Shown here one piece after another: positions 1 through 8,635 of a DNA stretch of 64,000 nt. A program made the translations under genes and the position numbers. Within the stretch, counting starts at the first letter, position 1; each line of letters opens with the position of its first letter. The stretch is taken from contig NZ_QHGY01000008.1 in NCBI RefSeq assembly GCF_003254665.1, positions 1-64,000 of the forward strand, written 5' to 3'. This stretch comes from Billgrantia lactosivorans (GTDB lineage: Bacteria > Pseudomonadota > Gammaproteobacteria > Pseudomonadales > Halomonadaceae). The notes beneath the pieces were generated by a model. That model saw only the letters and a list, made by a program, of their open reading frames with translations, had not been told where the DNA came from and did not search any database.

Positions 1-458
1 AGGGTCTCCTCACCGGTGGGCGCCACCTCGCCGTAGAGCTTGTCGATGCACTCGGCCTGGTAGCGAATGCAGCCGATGGCACCATTCATGTCGCCCAGCG
101 AGCTCGAGATGGGCTTGCCCATGTCGAGGGTGTCGAGCAGCGCCAGCTCGTGCTTGTGGGCCTCCATCAGGTCGGCCAGGCGCAGCAGGGTCTTCTTGCG
201 CCTGCCCGGCGCCAGCCGCGACCATTCGCCGCCGGCGAAGGCCTGGCGCGCCGCCGCCACGGCGCGCGCGGCGTCGGGTTCGTCGCAGCTCGCCACCTGG
301 GCCAGGATCTCGCCGGTGGCCGGGTTGCGCGACTCGAAGGTGTCGCCGCTCTCGGCAGCGACGAAGGCGTCGTCGATGAAGGCCCGCGATTCGAAAGAAA
401 GCTCGGCGGCCCGGGCCTGCCAGTCGGCCAGGGTGCGGGGGGATGGCGGACGGCTCAC
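1..458 (-). CDS. puuC: Gamma-glutamyl-gamma-aminobutyraldehyde dehydrogenase, N-terminal part (window edge)
   Basis: NAD(P)-dependent aldehyde dehydrogenase. In the Puu pathway it would oxidise gamma-glutamyl-gamma-aminobutyraldehyde to gamma-glutamyl-GABA in the cytosol. Only the first 152 residues lie in the window; the gene runs off the left edge, so the catalytic Cys and Glu cannot be seen. The visible part has the typical ALDH start: FIDDAFV, then SRNPATGEILA, then a helix with RKKTLLRLADLME and the segment LDMGKPISSS. I chose the GTG at 458 because GGAG lies 8 nt upstream (agaggagtcaccatcGTG). It is divergent from puuA at 873 and close to the large puu/pot operon, which supports PuuC over other ALDHs. 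The family is certain; the substrate is inferred from context. Confidence 0.85.
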   Translation of the reverse strand, partial: MSRPPSPRTLADWQARAAELSFESRAFIDDAFVAAESGDTFESRNPATGEILAQVASCDEPDAARAVAAARQAFAGGEWSRLAPGRRKKTLLRLADLMEAHKHELALLDTLDMGKPISSSLGDMNGAIGCIRYQAECIDKLYGEVAPTGEET

Positions 459-872
459 GATGGTGACTCCTCTGTGGTGGGTGGCTCAGGCGCCGGTGCT
501 TGCGCGGTCGCCCCGGGCGGCCGTGCAAGGCCGCCGGCAGATTTCAGTGTACACGCGCCGCTCTTGCTCGGTTCCCGAGGGCCGCCAATGGCTGCGCAGC
601 GCTCCTCCCGGCGACCGGCGATGTCCCTTCGGGGCAGGCTTGGTGGCCCTGCGCCGGCGAAGACAGGTGTTGATTAAACTTTCCATTCCCGCAGGAAGAA
701 AGATTCAGCTAGCGTCATGCTTGCGTCAACAATGCATAACCTGGGCGAGGCTTTCGAACAGCCTAACATTTCTCCCCCGGGAGACCACCGTAAAGGATTT
801 GACAACAAATGCGTCTCAACGAAAGATGAGAAAGATACCCTGGCCATCCACCGACAACCTGCAGGTAACGCC
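459..872. promoter_or_regulatory. Divergent regulatory region between puuC and puuA
   Basis: These 414 nt separate two divergent putrescine genes and I see no protein gene in them. A TTGACA at 799-804 on the plus strand is followed after 17 nt by a weak -10 (aaagat, 822-827), which could drive puuA. A 14-nt palindrome TCTCCCCCGGGAGA lies at 771-784, just upstream of that -35, and could be a regulator site. A frame open from an ATG at 717 would add 52 residues to PuuA with no resemblance to the family, so I treat it as non-coding. No PuuR-like regulator gene is in the window. Confidence 0.35.
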
Positions 873-2249
873 ATGACGTGGCTCAGCGCCGACCAGGCCC
901 GCGAGTTCCTCGAGCGCCATCCCGCCATCGACAGCATCGACCTGCTGATCAGCGATCTCAACGGCGTCATGCGCGGCAAGCGCATCCCCCGCGACAATCT
1001 GGGCAAGGTCTGCCGCCAGGGCATCAACCTGCCGGCCTCGGTGTTCGCCCTGGACATCCATGGGCACACCATCGAGGCCACCGGGTTGGGACTCGCCACT
1101 GGCGACAGCGACCGAATCTGCCGCCCCCTGGCGGGCTCGCTGGTAGCGACGCCGTGGCTGCGCGAAGGGCGCCAGGCACAGCTGCTGATGACCATGGTCG
1201 AGCCCGACGAGACGCCGTTCTTCGCCGATCCCCGCCAGGTCCTGGCGCGCCAGCTGGAGCGGCTGCGTCGCCGTGGCCTGACCCCCGTGGCGGCGGTGGA
1301 GATGGAGTTCTACCTGGTGGATCGCCAGCGCACCCCCGAGGGGCTGATCCAGCCACCGCGTTCGCCTCGCAACGGCGACCGCGCCACCCAGAGCCAGCTC
1401 TACTCGATCGACGAGCTCGACGAGTACGCCGACTTCCTCGAGCAGGTCCAGCATGCGGCCCGCCGCCAGAACCTGCCGCTGGACACGGCGCTAAAGGAGT
1501 GCGCCCCGGGCCAGTTCGAGATCACCCTCGGCCACTGCGACGATGCGCTCAGGGCGTGCGACAGCGCCGTGCTGCTGAAGCGCCTGATCAAGGGCGTGGC
1601 CCTTCATCATGGCTTCGAGGCGACCTTCATGGCCAAGCCCTACGGCCTCGAGGCCGGCAGCGGAACCCACGTGCACCTCAGCCTGCTGGACGACCGCGGG
1701 CGTAACGTCTTCGCCGCCGAGAACGGCGACCCCCTGGGCTCCCCGACCCTGCACCAGGCCGTCGCCGGCCTGCTCGAGCTGATGCCGGCCTCGATGGCGG
1801 TCTGCGCACCCAACCTCAATTCGTTCCGCCGCTTCCAGCCCGGGCTCTACGTGCCCATGACGCCCGCCTGGGGCTTCGACAACCGCTCGGTCGCCCTGCG
1901 CATCCCTTCGGGTGACAACGACGCCCGGCGCATCGAGCACCGTGTCGCCGGCGCCGACGTCAATCCCTACCTGCTGCTGGCGGTCATGCTGGCGAGCATC
2001 GAGCATGGCATTGCCCAGCAGCTGGTGCCGCCCGCCCCCGTCGAAGGCAACGCCTACGAGCAGTTCGAGCCCAGCCTGACCAACAGCTGGCACCTGGCCC
2101 TCGACCTGCTGGAGGCAAGCGAGCCGCTGGGCGACGCCCTGGGCCGCGATTTCGTGCGCGTCTTCGTCGCCAACCGGCGGGCCGAGCGCGCCCTGGCCCT
2201 GCAGGCGGTCAGCCAGCTGGAGTACGCCTGGTATCTGCGCCACGTCTGA
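873..2249 (+). CDS. puuA: Gamma-glutamylputrescine synthetase (glutamine synthetase family), copy 1
   Basis: ATP-dependent ligase of the glutamine synthetase superfamily. It joins glutamate to putrescine, the first step of the Puu pathway, in the cytosol. It has 458 aa, close to the E. coli PuuA length of about 470. The beta-grasp N-terminus contains DLLISDLNGVMRGKRIP. The metal/glutamate motif EMEFYLVD is at about residue 143, the nucleotide-loop motif GSGTHVHLS at about 262-270, and NSFRRFQPG at about 316-324. The ATG at 873 follows a weak AGGT; upstream in-frame starts give sequence unlike the family. It lies alone on the plus strand, divergent from puuC. A second copy lies at 8636-9982 and differs clearly in sequence, so the two may prefer different amines or be regulated differently. 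Confidence 0.85.
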   Translation: MTWLSADQAREFLERHPAIDSIDLLISDLNGVMRGKRIPRDNLGKVCRQGINLPASVFALDIHGHTIEATGLGLATGDSDRICRPLAGSLVATPWLREGRQAQLLMTMVEPDETPFFADPRQVLARQLERLRRRGLTPVAAVEMEFYLVDRQRTPEGLIQPPRSPRNGDRATQSQLYSIDELDEYADFLEQVQHAARRQNLPLDTALKECAPGQFEITLGHCDDALRACDSAVLLKRLIKGVALHHGFEATFMAKPYGLEAGSGTHVHLSLLDDRGRNVFAAENGDPLGSPTLHQAVAGLLELMPASMAVCAPNLNSFRRFQPGLYVPMTPAWGFDNRSVALRIPSGDNDARRIEHRVAGADVNPYLLLAVMLASIEHGIAQQLVPPAPVEGNAYEQFEPSLTNSWHLALDLLEASEPLGDALGRDFVRVFVANRRAERALALQAVSQLEYAWYLRHV

Positions 2250-2285
2250 CAGACGGCGCCCACGGTGGCCACGGTGGCCACGGAC

Positions 2286-2317
2286 AGCAGCGCCCCGACC
2301 GGGGTCGGGGCGCTGCT
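2286..2317. terminator. Perfect 15-bp inverted repeat after puuA
   Basis: AGCAGCGCCCCGACC pairs perfectly with GGTCGGGGCGCTGCT across a 2-nt centre. It lies 36 nt after the puuA stop and 37 nt before the end of the convergent glycine-zipper gene. No T tract follows on either strand, so as an intrinsic terminator it would be of the L-shaped, T-poor kind. Its place between convergent genes favours a bidirectional termination role. Confidence 0.5.
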
Positions 2318-2354
2318 TGCGGGGCACGGAAGAGTGCGGACGTTGCGGTGGGCG

Positions 2355-2930
2355 TCAGCCGTCGGCGCTGGCCAGCGGCAGGTCCCAGCGCGGCTGGCCC
2401 TCCTCCAGCAGCACGCGGTTGCCCTCGGGGCGGTGATCGAGCCGCGAGACCTCGGTCGTCTCGCCGTGGCGCCAGGTCACGTCGTAGCCGACGGTCTCCT
2501 CCGAGCTGTCCGTGACCGTGTGGCACTGGCGCTGCGTGGTGGCATAGGTCTGGGTCTGGTTGGCCTCGATGCGTCCCTGGATCTCGCGCCCGGCAAAGCC
2601 GCCGCCGACCGCACCTGCCACGGTGGCCAGCGTCTTGCCGCTGCCGCCACCCACCTGGTTGCCGAGCAGGCCACCCACCACGGCCCCCGCCGCGGTGCCG
2701 GCAATGCGATGCGGGTCGCGGCTGGGCGCCTGGGCCTGCTGGTGCACCACCACGTCCTCGCATACCTCGCGCGGCGTTTCGACGCTACGGGTCACCGGCT
2801 CCACCGCTACGACCTCGGCGAACTGCGGCCCGCTCTCACCGGGTTGCTGCTGGACCTGCCAGGCGCCGAAGCCCAGGCCGCCGAGACCCAGCACGCTCAA
2901 GGTCGTTCCGATCACGATCGATTTGTTCAT
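2355..2930 (-). CDS. Glycine-zipper 2TM-domain envelope protein
   Basis: A 191-aa protein of the 17-kDa surface antigen / glycine-zipper class. The N-terminus is one hydrophobic segment (IVIGTTLSVLGLGGLGFGAW, residues 5-24) that could be a signal anchor; no lipobox Cys is seen. The core, about residues 78-115, is a Gly/Ala-rich zipper: GTAAGAVVGGLLGNQVGGG, then a second run containing AGAVGGGFAGREIQ. The C-terminal part has QTYATTQRQCHTV and a short beta-rich tail. Two Cys, in REVCEDV and RQCHTV, could form a disulfide. Proteins of this class sit in the inner or outer membrane and are linked to envelope stress, but their function is not defined. It stands between puuA and puuB without obvious coupling to either. 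Confidence 0.75.
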   Translation of the reverse strand: MNKSIVIGTTLSVLGLGGLGFGAWQVQQQPGESGPQFAEVVAVEPVTRSVETPREVCEDVVVHQQAQAPSRDPHRIAGTAAGAVVGGLLGNQVGGGSGKTLATVAGAVGGGFAGREIQGRIEANQTQTYATTQRQCHTVTDSSEETVGYDVTWRHGETTEVSRLDHRPEGNRVLLEEGQPRWDLPLASADG

Positions 2931-3127
2931 GACGCTCCTCCTGCAGGGCGATATGCCGCCCCGGGCTTATAGGGCTCGGCTCGAAACGATGTGCAAGAGA
3001 AGAGACGCGAGGGCGGCGACTCCTTGCCGCCCGGGAATGGTTTCAGTATACGCCGCGCTCGGCCGGCGTTAAGCGCAGCGCAGCGGGTTCCACAATTTCT
3101 GACCCGCTGTCTGCCGCGGGCGACACT

Positions 3128-4420
3128 TCACCAGCCGAGCCGATCCCGCGTCGCGTAGTACCAGGCCCCCAGCGCCGAGAGCGGCACCCGCAGCAGCCTG
3201 CCGCCGGGAAACGGCAGGTGCGGCAGGCCGGCGAAGGCATCGAAGCGCTGGCTCTCGCCGCGCATCACCTCGGCGATCAGCCGCCCCGCCAGATGCGAGC
3301 AGGTCACGCCGTGTCCCGAGTAGCCCTGGGCGTAGTAAACGTTGCCGTTGAGGCGGCCGAACTGCGGCAGGCGACTGAGCGTCATCAGGAAGTTGCCGCT
3401 CCAGGCGTAGTCGATGCGTACCTCGTCCAGCTGCGGAAAGGTCTTGAGCATCTTGGGACGGATCACCGCGGCGATGTCCGCCGGGTCCTGGCCACCGTAG
3501 TTGACGCCACCGCCGTAGAGCAGGCGGCCGTCGGCGGTGAAGCGGTAGTAGTCAAGCAGGTAGTTGCAGTCCTCCACCGCCATGTCGTGGGGGATCAGCT
3601 CGCGCTGCAGCGGCTCCGGCAAGGGCTCGGTGGTGATGATCTGGGTGCCGCAGGGCATCGACCTGCTCTCCAGCTCCGGCAGGATCCCCTGCAGGTAGGC
3701 GTTGCCGGCCATCACCACCCGCCGGGCGCGCACGCTGCCGTGCGGCGTACGCAGCGTCACCGTCTCGCCGTGGCGTATCTCGGTGACGGGCGAGCGCTCA
3801 TGCACGGTGCCGCCCAGCGACTCGAACGCCGCGGCTTCGCCCAGCACCAGGTTGAGTGGATGCAGGTGGCCGCCGGAGTGATCCACCAGCGCGCCCACGT
3901 AGCGTTCGCTGCCGACCTCGCGCCGGTACGCCTCGCCCTCCAGCAGCTCCAGTTCTCGATGGCCGTAGCGCTCCCACAGCGCCTTGTGCTCGCGCAGGCC
4001 CTCGAGCTGCTTGCGGTTGCAGGCGGCGAACAGGTTGCCGTCCTTCAGGTCGCAGGCGATGCGGTAGTGCCCGATGCGGTCGCGAATGATGCGGTTTCCC
4101 TCGAAGGCCATGTCGCCGAGTGCCCGGGCGGTCTCGGCGCCGTAACGGGCCTCGATCACGTCCATGTCGCGGCTGTAGCTGTTGACGATCTGGCCGCCGT
4201 TGCGCCCCGAGGCCCCGAAGCCGACTCGGGCGGCCTCGAGCACCACCACCTCCCGCCCCTGCTCGGCCAGGTGCAGGGCCGCCGAGATGCCGGTGAAGCC
4301 GGCCCCCACCACGCACACCTCGGAGTCGATGTCGCCGACCAGGGCGGGACGCTCGGGCGACGAATTGGCCGTCGCCGCATAGTACGACGCCACATGCTCT
4401 GTGTTGGCTTGGGTCGACAT
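3128..4420 (-). CDS. puuB: Gamma-glutamylputrescine oxidase-type FAD-dependent oxidoreductase, copy 1
   Basis: A DAO-fold FAD oxidoreductase of 430 aa. PuuB oxidises gamma-glutamylputrescine to the aminobutyraldehyde, releasing ammonia and H2O2. The FAD dinucleotide motif GAGFTG is at residues 39-44, preceded by SEVCVV and followed by the acidic strand end VVVLEA. GASGRNGGQ, near residue 70, is the typical second FAD contact of this family. Near the C-terminus, YYAQGYSGHGV is the conserved FAD-binding tail motif. The ATG at 4420 has AGG five nt upstream. It is the last gene of the minus-strand run that begins with a second puuB at 11316, 26 nt after potI. The frame stays open far upstream, but that part belongs to potI in another frame. 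Confidence 0.85.
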   Translation of the reverse strand: MSTQANTEHVASYYAATANSSPERPALVGDIDSEVCVVGAGFTGISAALHLAEQGREVVVLEAARVGFGASGRNGGQIVNSYSRDMDVIEARYGAETARALGDMAFEGNRIIRDRIGHYRIACDLKDGNLFAACNRKQLEGLREHKALWERYGHRELELLEGEAYRREVGSERYVGALVDHSGGHLHPLNLVLGEAAAFESLGGTVHERSPVTEIRHGETVTLRTPHGSVRARRVVMAGNAYLQGILPELESRSMPCGTQIITTEPLPEPLQRELIPHDMAVEDCNYLLDYYRFTADGRLLYGGGVNYGGQDPADIAAVIRPKMLKTFPQLDEVRIDYAWSGNFLMTLSRLPQFGRLNGNVYYAQGYSGHGVTCSHLAGRLIAEVMRGESQRFDAFAGLPHLPFPGGRLLRVPLSALGAWYYATRDRLGW

Positions 4421-4446
4421 AACTACCTCATGCTCAAAGAAAAGAG

Positions 4447-5283
4447 TTACCTTCCAGCGGTCATGTCCTGCAGCATCGCCTGCCTCCGTCTCGCCTCGCT
4501 GCGCCGCATCAGGTACCAGGCGATGAAGGTGGCCAGCGACACCGCCAGGATGATCAGCGTGGCCAGGGCGTTGATCTTGGGCGACACGCCCATGCGCACC
4601 GAGGAGAACACCACCATCGGCAGCGTGGTGGCACCGGGGCCGGAGACGAAGCTGGCGATCACCAGGTCGTCGAGCGACAGCGTGAAGGCCAGCAGCCAGC
4701 CCGCCGCCAGGGCCGGCGCGATCACCGGCAGGGTGATCTGGAAGAAGGTACGCACCGGCGGCGCGCCAAGATCCAGGGCGGCCTCCTCGAGGGAGAGATC
4801 CACCTCGCGCAGGCGCGAGGCGACCACTACCGCCACGTAGGCGCTGCAGAAGGTGGTGTGGGCGATCCAGATGGTGACCATGCCGCGATCCGCCGGCCAG
4901 CCGACCAGCTGCGCCATGTGCACGAACAGCAGCAGCAGCGACAGGCCGGTGATCACCTCGGGCATCACCAGCGGCGCGGTGACCATGCTGGAGAGCGCCG
5001 TCTTGCCGCGAAAGCGTGCGAAACGCACCATCACGAAGGCGGCCAGCGTGCCCAGGCACACCGCCATGGAGGCGGAGAAGAAGGCGATGCGCAGGCTGGT
5101 CCAGACCGCCGCGAGGATCTGCCGGTCGCGCAGCAGCTCCAGGTACCAGCGCCCCGAGAAGCCGGCCCACACGGTCACCAGGCGCGACGAGTTGAACGAG
5201 TAGACCACCAGGATGACCATCGGCAGGTAGAGGAACAGCAGGCCGGCGATCAGCATCAGCGTGGTGAAGGATGGCTTGCGCAT
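4447..5283 (-). CDS. potI: Putrescine ABC transporter permease PotI
   Basis: Inner-membrane permease of the PotFGHI importer, 278 aa. It has an N-terminal transmembrane helix (TLMLIAGLLFLYLPMVILVV) and about five more hydrophobic segments. The EAA loop that contacts the ATPase is seen as EEAALDLGAPPVRTFFQITLP, cut to its core EAALDLGA, near residue 180. The ATG at 5283 is 2 nt past the potH stop, and gagtgacc lies just before it. The open frame extends upstream, but there it shadows potH. With potH it forms the heterodimeric membrane channel. Confidence 0.92.
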   Translation of the reverse strand: MRKPSFTTLMLIAGLLFLYLPMVILVVYSFNSSRLVTVWAGFSGRWYLELLRDRQILAAVWTSLRIAFFSASMAVCLGTLAAFVMVRFARFRGKTALSSMVTAPLVMPEVITGLSLLLLFVHMAQLVGWPADRGMVTIWIAHTTFCSAYVAVVVASRLREVDLSLEEAALDLGAPPVRTFFQITLPVIAPALAAGWLLAFTLSLDDLVIASFVSGPGATTLPMVVFSSVRMGVSPKINALATLIILAVSLATFIAWYLMRRSEARRRQAMLQDMTAGR

Positions 5284-5285
5284 GG

Positions 5286-6194
5286 TCACTCCTCCAGCTC
5301 GCGCGACTGGTAGCGATGGAACAGCGCGATAGGCACGATCAGGATCGCCAGCATCACCATCGCCAGCGCCGAGGCCACCGGCCAGTCGCGGTTGTGGAAG
5401 AATTCCTCCCACAGCACCTTGCCGATCATCACCGTATTGGGCCCGCCCAGCAGCTCGGGTATCACGTACTCCCCCACCGCCGGGATGAACACCAGCATCG
5501 AGCCGGCGATGATGCCGCCCTTGGACAGTGGCAGGGTCACCTTGAGGAAGGTATTGAACTTGCGCGAGCCGAGATCCGCGGCCGCCTCCAGCAGCGAGCC
5601 GTCGAGGCGCGTCAGGTTGGCATAGAGGGGCAGCACCATGAACGGCAGGTAGGCATAGACGATCCCCAGGATCACGGCGAAGTTGGTGTTGAGCATGCGG
5701 ATCGGCGAATCGATCCACCCCGCCCACAGCAGCAAGTTATTGACCAGCCCGTTGTTGCTGAGGATGCCCATCCAGGCATAGACGCGGATCAGGAACGAGG
5801 TCCACGACGGCAGCATCACCAGCAGCAGCAGCACCAGCTGCCAGCGCGCCGGCGCCCGGGCCATGGCGTAGGCCATGGGATAGCCGAGCGCGAGGCACAG
5901 CACGGTGGCCAGCAGCGCGATCTTCACCGAGCCCCAGTAGGCCGAGACATAGAGCGTGTCGGTCGTCAGGAACAGGTAGTTGCTGAAGGTGACGATGACG
6001 TTCAACGTCTCGTTGGCGTAGTCGAAGATGGGGCCGTAGGGCGGTATCGAGATGGCCGCCTCGGACAGGCTGATCTTGAGCACGATGCCGAACGGCAGCA
6101 GGAAGAACAGGGTCAGCCACAGCAGCGGCACGGCGATGACCCAGCCACGCCCGGGCTTGAGCCGCCGCCGCAGGCGAACGGTGAGGTTAGTCAT
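5286..6194 (-). CDS. potH: Putrescine ABC transporter permease PotH
   Basis: Partner permease of PotI, 302 aa. The first transmembrane helix covers about residues 17-40 (WVIAVPLLWLTLFFLLPFGI). The periplasmic segment ISIPPYGPIF is typical of PotH. The EAA motif is EAAADLGSRKFNTFLKVTLP at about residues 210-230. The C-terminus RYQSRELEE is cytosolic. It starts 23 nt after potG ends, so the two are probably on one mRNA. It forms the substrate path with PotI and would be driven by PotG. Confidence 0.93.
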   Translation of the reverse strand: MTNLTVRLRRRLKPGRGWVIAVPLLWLTLFFLLPFGIVLKISLSEAAISIPPYGPIFDYANETLNVIVTFSNYLFLTTDTLYVSAYWGSVKIALLATVLCLALGYPMAYAMARAPARWQLVLLLLVMLPSWTSFLIRVYAWMGILSNNGLVNNLLLWAGWIDSPIRMLNTNFAVILGIVYAYLPFMVLPLYANLTRLDGSLLEAAADLGSRKFNTFLKVTLPLSKGGIIAGSMLVFIPAVGEYVIPELLGGPNTVMIGKVLWEEFFHNRDWPVASALAMVMLAILIVPIALFHRYQSRELEE

Positions 6195-6217
6195 GCAGGT
6201 CTCCCGGCGTCAGTCGC

Positions 6218-7402
6218 TCAGTCGTGCAGCACGATCGCGCTGTGCGCGTCCCAGTGGATGTACACCGGCTCGTCCCAGCGCGGTCGGTCGCCGCGGCGCT
6301 CGGTGTTGGCCATGCTGGCCTTGACCAGCAGACCGCTGTCGATGCGTACGTAGTAGACCGAGAAGCCACCGAGATAGGCGATGTCCTCGACGGTGCCGGC
6401 CGCCCAGTTGTCCTCGCCCGCCGGGCGCTCGCGGGTGAGCCAGGTCTTCTCGGGACGCACGGCCACCCATACGCGGCGCTCGTCGGCCTGGGTGCTGACG
6501 CCGTGATCGATGCGAATCGAGCGCCCCAGCGCCGGACTGTCGATCACGCAGTGGTCCGCCTCATCGACGACGATCTCGCCCTCGAACAGGTTCACGGTGC
6601 CTACGAACTCGGCCACCATGCGGTTGGCCGGGCTCTCGTAGACGTCCATCGGCGTGCCCACCTGGGCGATCCAGCCATCGGCCATGATCGCCACCCGGTC
6701 GGCCATGGTCATGGCCTCCTCCTGATCGTGGGTGACCATGATGCAGGTGACGCCCACCCGCTCGAGGATGCGCACCACTTCGAGCTGCATCTCGGTGCGC
6801 AGCTTCTTGTCCAGCGCCCCCATCGGCTCGTCGAGCAGCAGCAGCTTGGGGCGCTTGGCCAGCGAGCGCGCCAGGGCCACGCGCTGGCGCTGGCCGCCCG
6901 AGAGCTGGTGCGGCTTGCGCCGGGCATAGGCCTCCATGTGCACCAGCTTGAGCATCTCGGCCACGCGCTCGTCGATCTCGCGGCGCGGCAGCTTGTCCTG
7001 CTTGAGGCCGAAGGCGATGTTCTGGGCCACCGTCATGTGCGGGAACAGCGCATAGGACTGGAACATCATGTTGATCGGCCGTTCATAGGGCGGCATCGCG
7101 GTGATGTCCTCGCCGTCGAGCACCACCTGTCCCTCGCTGGGCTTCTCGAAGCCGGCGAGGATGCGCAGCAGGGTCGACTTGCCCGAGCCGGAGCCGCCCA
7201 GCAGCGCGAAGATCTCGCCGCGACGGATCGACAGGCTGACGTCGTCCACCGCCAGCACGCCATCGAAGCGCTTGCTGACGCGGCGGATCTCCATCAGCGA
7301 CTCCTCGCGGGCCGCGCGCGGCTTGCCCACCGCGGCATCGGTGGCCGGCCGCTCGACGGTTCGTCGCGACGTCGCGGCGGCCTGGGACTGGGATTGCGAC
7401 AT
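6218..7402 (-). CDS. potG: Putrescine ABC transporter ATP-binding protein PotG
   Basis: ABC ATPase of 394 aa that powers putrescine import. Walker A GGSGSGKST is at 69-77, the Q-loop lies in MMFQSYALF at about 112-120, the signature LSGGQ at 167-171, and Walker B LLLLDEP at 187-193; the switch His is in VTHDQEEA. The C-terminal ~110 residues form a TOBE-type domain (EGEIVVDEADH onward, VAVRPEK). The N-terminus has about 35 extra Ser/Ala-rich residues before the first strand. The start at 7402 is kept because AGGAG lies upstream, though the Met at residue 37 could also serve. It stands between potF and potH in the usual FGHI order. Confidence 0.94.
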   Translation of the reverse strand: MSQSQSQAAATSRRTVERPATDAAVGKPRAAREESLMEIRRVSKRFDGVLAVDDVSLSIRRGEIFALLGGSGSGKSTLLRILAGFEKPSEGQVVLDGEDITAMPPYERPINMMFQSYALFPHMTVAQNIAFGLKQDKLPRREIDERVAEMLKLVHMEAYARRKPHQLSGGQRQRVALARSLAKRPKLLLLDEPMGALDKKLRTEMQLEVVRILERVGVTCIMVTHDQEEAMTMADRVAIMADGWIAQVGTPMDVYESPANRMVAEFVGTVNLFEGEIVVDEADHCVIDSPALGRSIRIDHGVSTQADERRVWVAVRPEKTWLTRERPAGEDNWAAGTVEDIAYLGGFSVYYVRIDSGLLVKASMANTERRGDRPRWDEPVYIHWDAHSAIVLHD

Positions 7403-7462
7403 CAGGGCGTCTCCTCGACCGAGAGGAAGGAAGGGCCGGCCCGGCCGGGCCGGCGTGAAGCG

Positions 7463-8566
7463 TCACATGCCGGACTTGACCCGGTTCCAGACGCGGGTGC
7501 GCACGCGCTGCACCGCCAGCGGCTTCTCCTCGGCGACATACAGATTGTCCATCACTTCCTGGTCGGGATAGACCGCCGGGTCGTTGAGGATGTCGGGGTC
7601 GAGGAACTCATTGGCCGCGATGTTGGGGTTGGCGTACACCACGTACTCGGTGATCTCGGCGGCGATCTCGGGCTCGAGGATGAAGTTGATGAAGGCGTGG
7701 GCGTTGTCGGGGTTCGGCGCGTCGGCGGGAATCGCCATCATGTCGAACCACAGCGCCGCGCCCTCCTTGGGAATCGCGTAGGCGATCTCGAAGTCGCGCC
7801 CGGCCTCCTCGGCGCGGTCGGCGGCCTGGAAGATGTCGCCGGAGTAGCCTGCCGCCACGCAGATGTCGCCGTTGGCCAGGTCCGAAATGTAGCGCGATGA
7901 GTGGAAGTAGGTGATGTTGTCGCGCACCGCGGCGATCAGGTCGCCGGCAGCCTCGAGGTCTTCGGACTCTTCCGACAGCGGGGAAAGGCCAAGGTAGGCC
8001 ATGGCAGGCGAGAGCATCTCGTCGCCGGAGTCGAGCATGGCGATGCCGCAGCCCCCCTCGTTCAGCGCCGCGGTCACCTCCGGGTCGAAGATCAGCGCCC
8101 AGGAGTCGAGCGGCGCGTCGTCGCCGAGGATCTCGGTGACCCGCTCGACGTTGTAGCCGATGCCATTGGTGCCCCACATGTAGGGGACCGAATAACGGCT
8201 GCCGGGGTCGATCGACTCCAGGTCATCCATCAGCTCGGGGTTGAGGTGCTCCATGTTGGGGATCTTGTCGTGATCCAGCTCCATGTAGACCCCGGCGCTG
8301 ACCTGGCGGGTCAGGTAGTGGTTGGAAGGTACCACCACGTCATAGCCGGAGCGGCCCGAGAGCATCGCCGCGTCGAGCACCTCGTTACTGTCGTAGACGT
8401 CGTAGATCACCTCGATGCCGGTCGCCTCGGTGAACTTCTCCAGGGTATCCGGCGCGATGTAGTCCGACCAGTTGTAGACCCGCACCTCGTTGGCCTGGGC
8501 GGCGGTGGCGGCCAGCCCCAGTGAGCACAGCGCAACGGCCCGCGTCAGTTTGCGTTGACATGACAT
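7463..8566 (-). CDS. potF: Periplasmic putrescine-binding protein PotF
   Basis: Class D solute-binding protein of 367 aa that captures putrescine in the periplasm for PotHI. A Sec signal peptide covers about residues 1-25 (MSCQRKLTRAVALCSLG... AQA). The mature start NEVRVYNWSDYIAPDTLE is the hallmark of PotF/PotD proteins, where the NWSDY aromatic/acidic residues bind the amine. Later conserved pieces are YDVVVPSNHYL, SVPYMWGTNGIGYN and AAGYSGD. The ATG at 8566 has AGAGGTG about 7 nt upstream; a longer frame to 8608 lacks this. It lies between puuA2 and potG, so import and gamma-glutamylation are co-expressed. Confidence 0.93.
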   Translation of the reverse strand: MSCQRKLTRAVALCSLGLAATAAQANEVRVYNWSDYIAPDTLEKFTEATGIEVIYDVYDSNEVLDAAMLSGRSGYDVVVPSNHYLTRQVSAGVYMELDHDKIPNMEHLNPELMDDLESIDPGSRYSVPYMWGTNGIGYNVERVTEILGDDAPLDSWALIFDPEVTAALNEGGCGIAMLDSGDEMLSPAMAYLGLSPLSEESEDLEAAGDLIAAVRDNITYFHSSRYISDLANGDICVAAGYSGDIFQAADRAEEAGRDFEIAYAIPKEGAALWFDMMAIPADAPNPDNAHAFINFILEPEIAAEITEYVVYANPNIAANEFLDPDILNDPAVYPDQEVMDNLYVAEEKPLAVQRVRTRVWNRVKSGM

Positions 8567-8635
8567 GATGACACCTCTTGTTCGTATTGTTGTCGCAAGC
8601 CCGGCCACTGCGCCGGCCGGGCATTCTCTTCCCCG

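Noticed and set aside
717..872. Longer PuuA starting at the ATG at 717
   Set aside because: The extra 52 residues do not resemble the family, and the ATG at 873 gives the usual N-terminus.
3218..4840. Long plus-strand open frame (540 codons) opposite puuB1/potI
   Set aside because: It is a shadow in GC-rich DNA, rich in Ala/His/Arg/Val without motifs, opposite well-supported genes.
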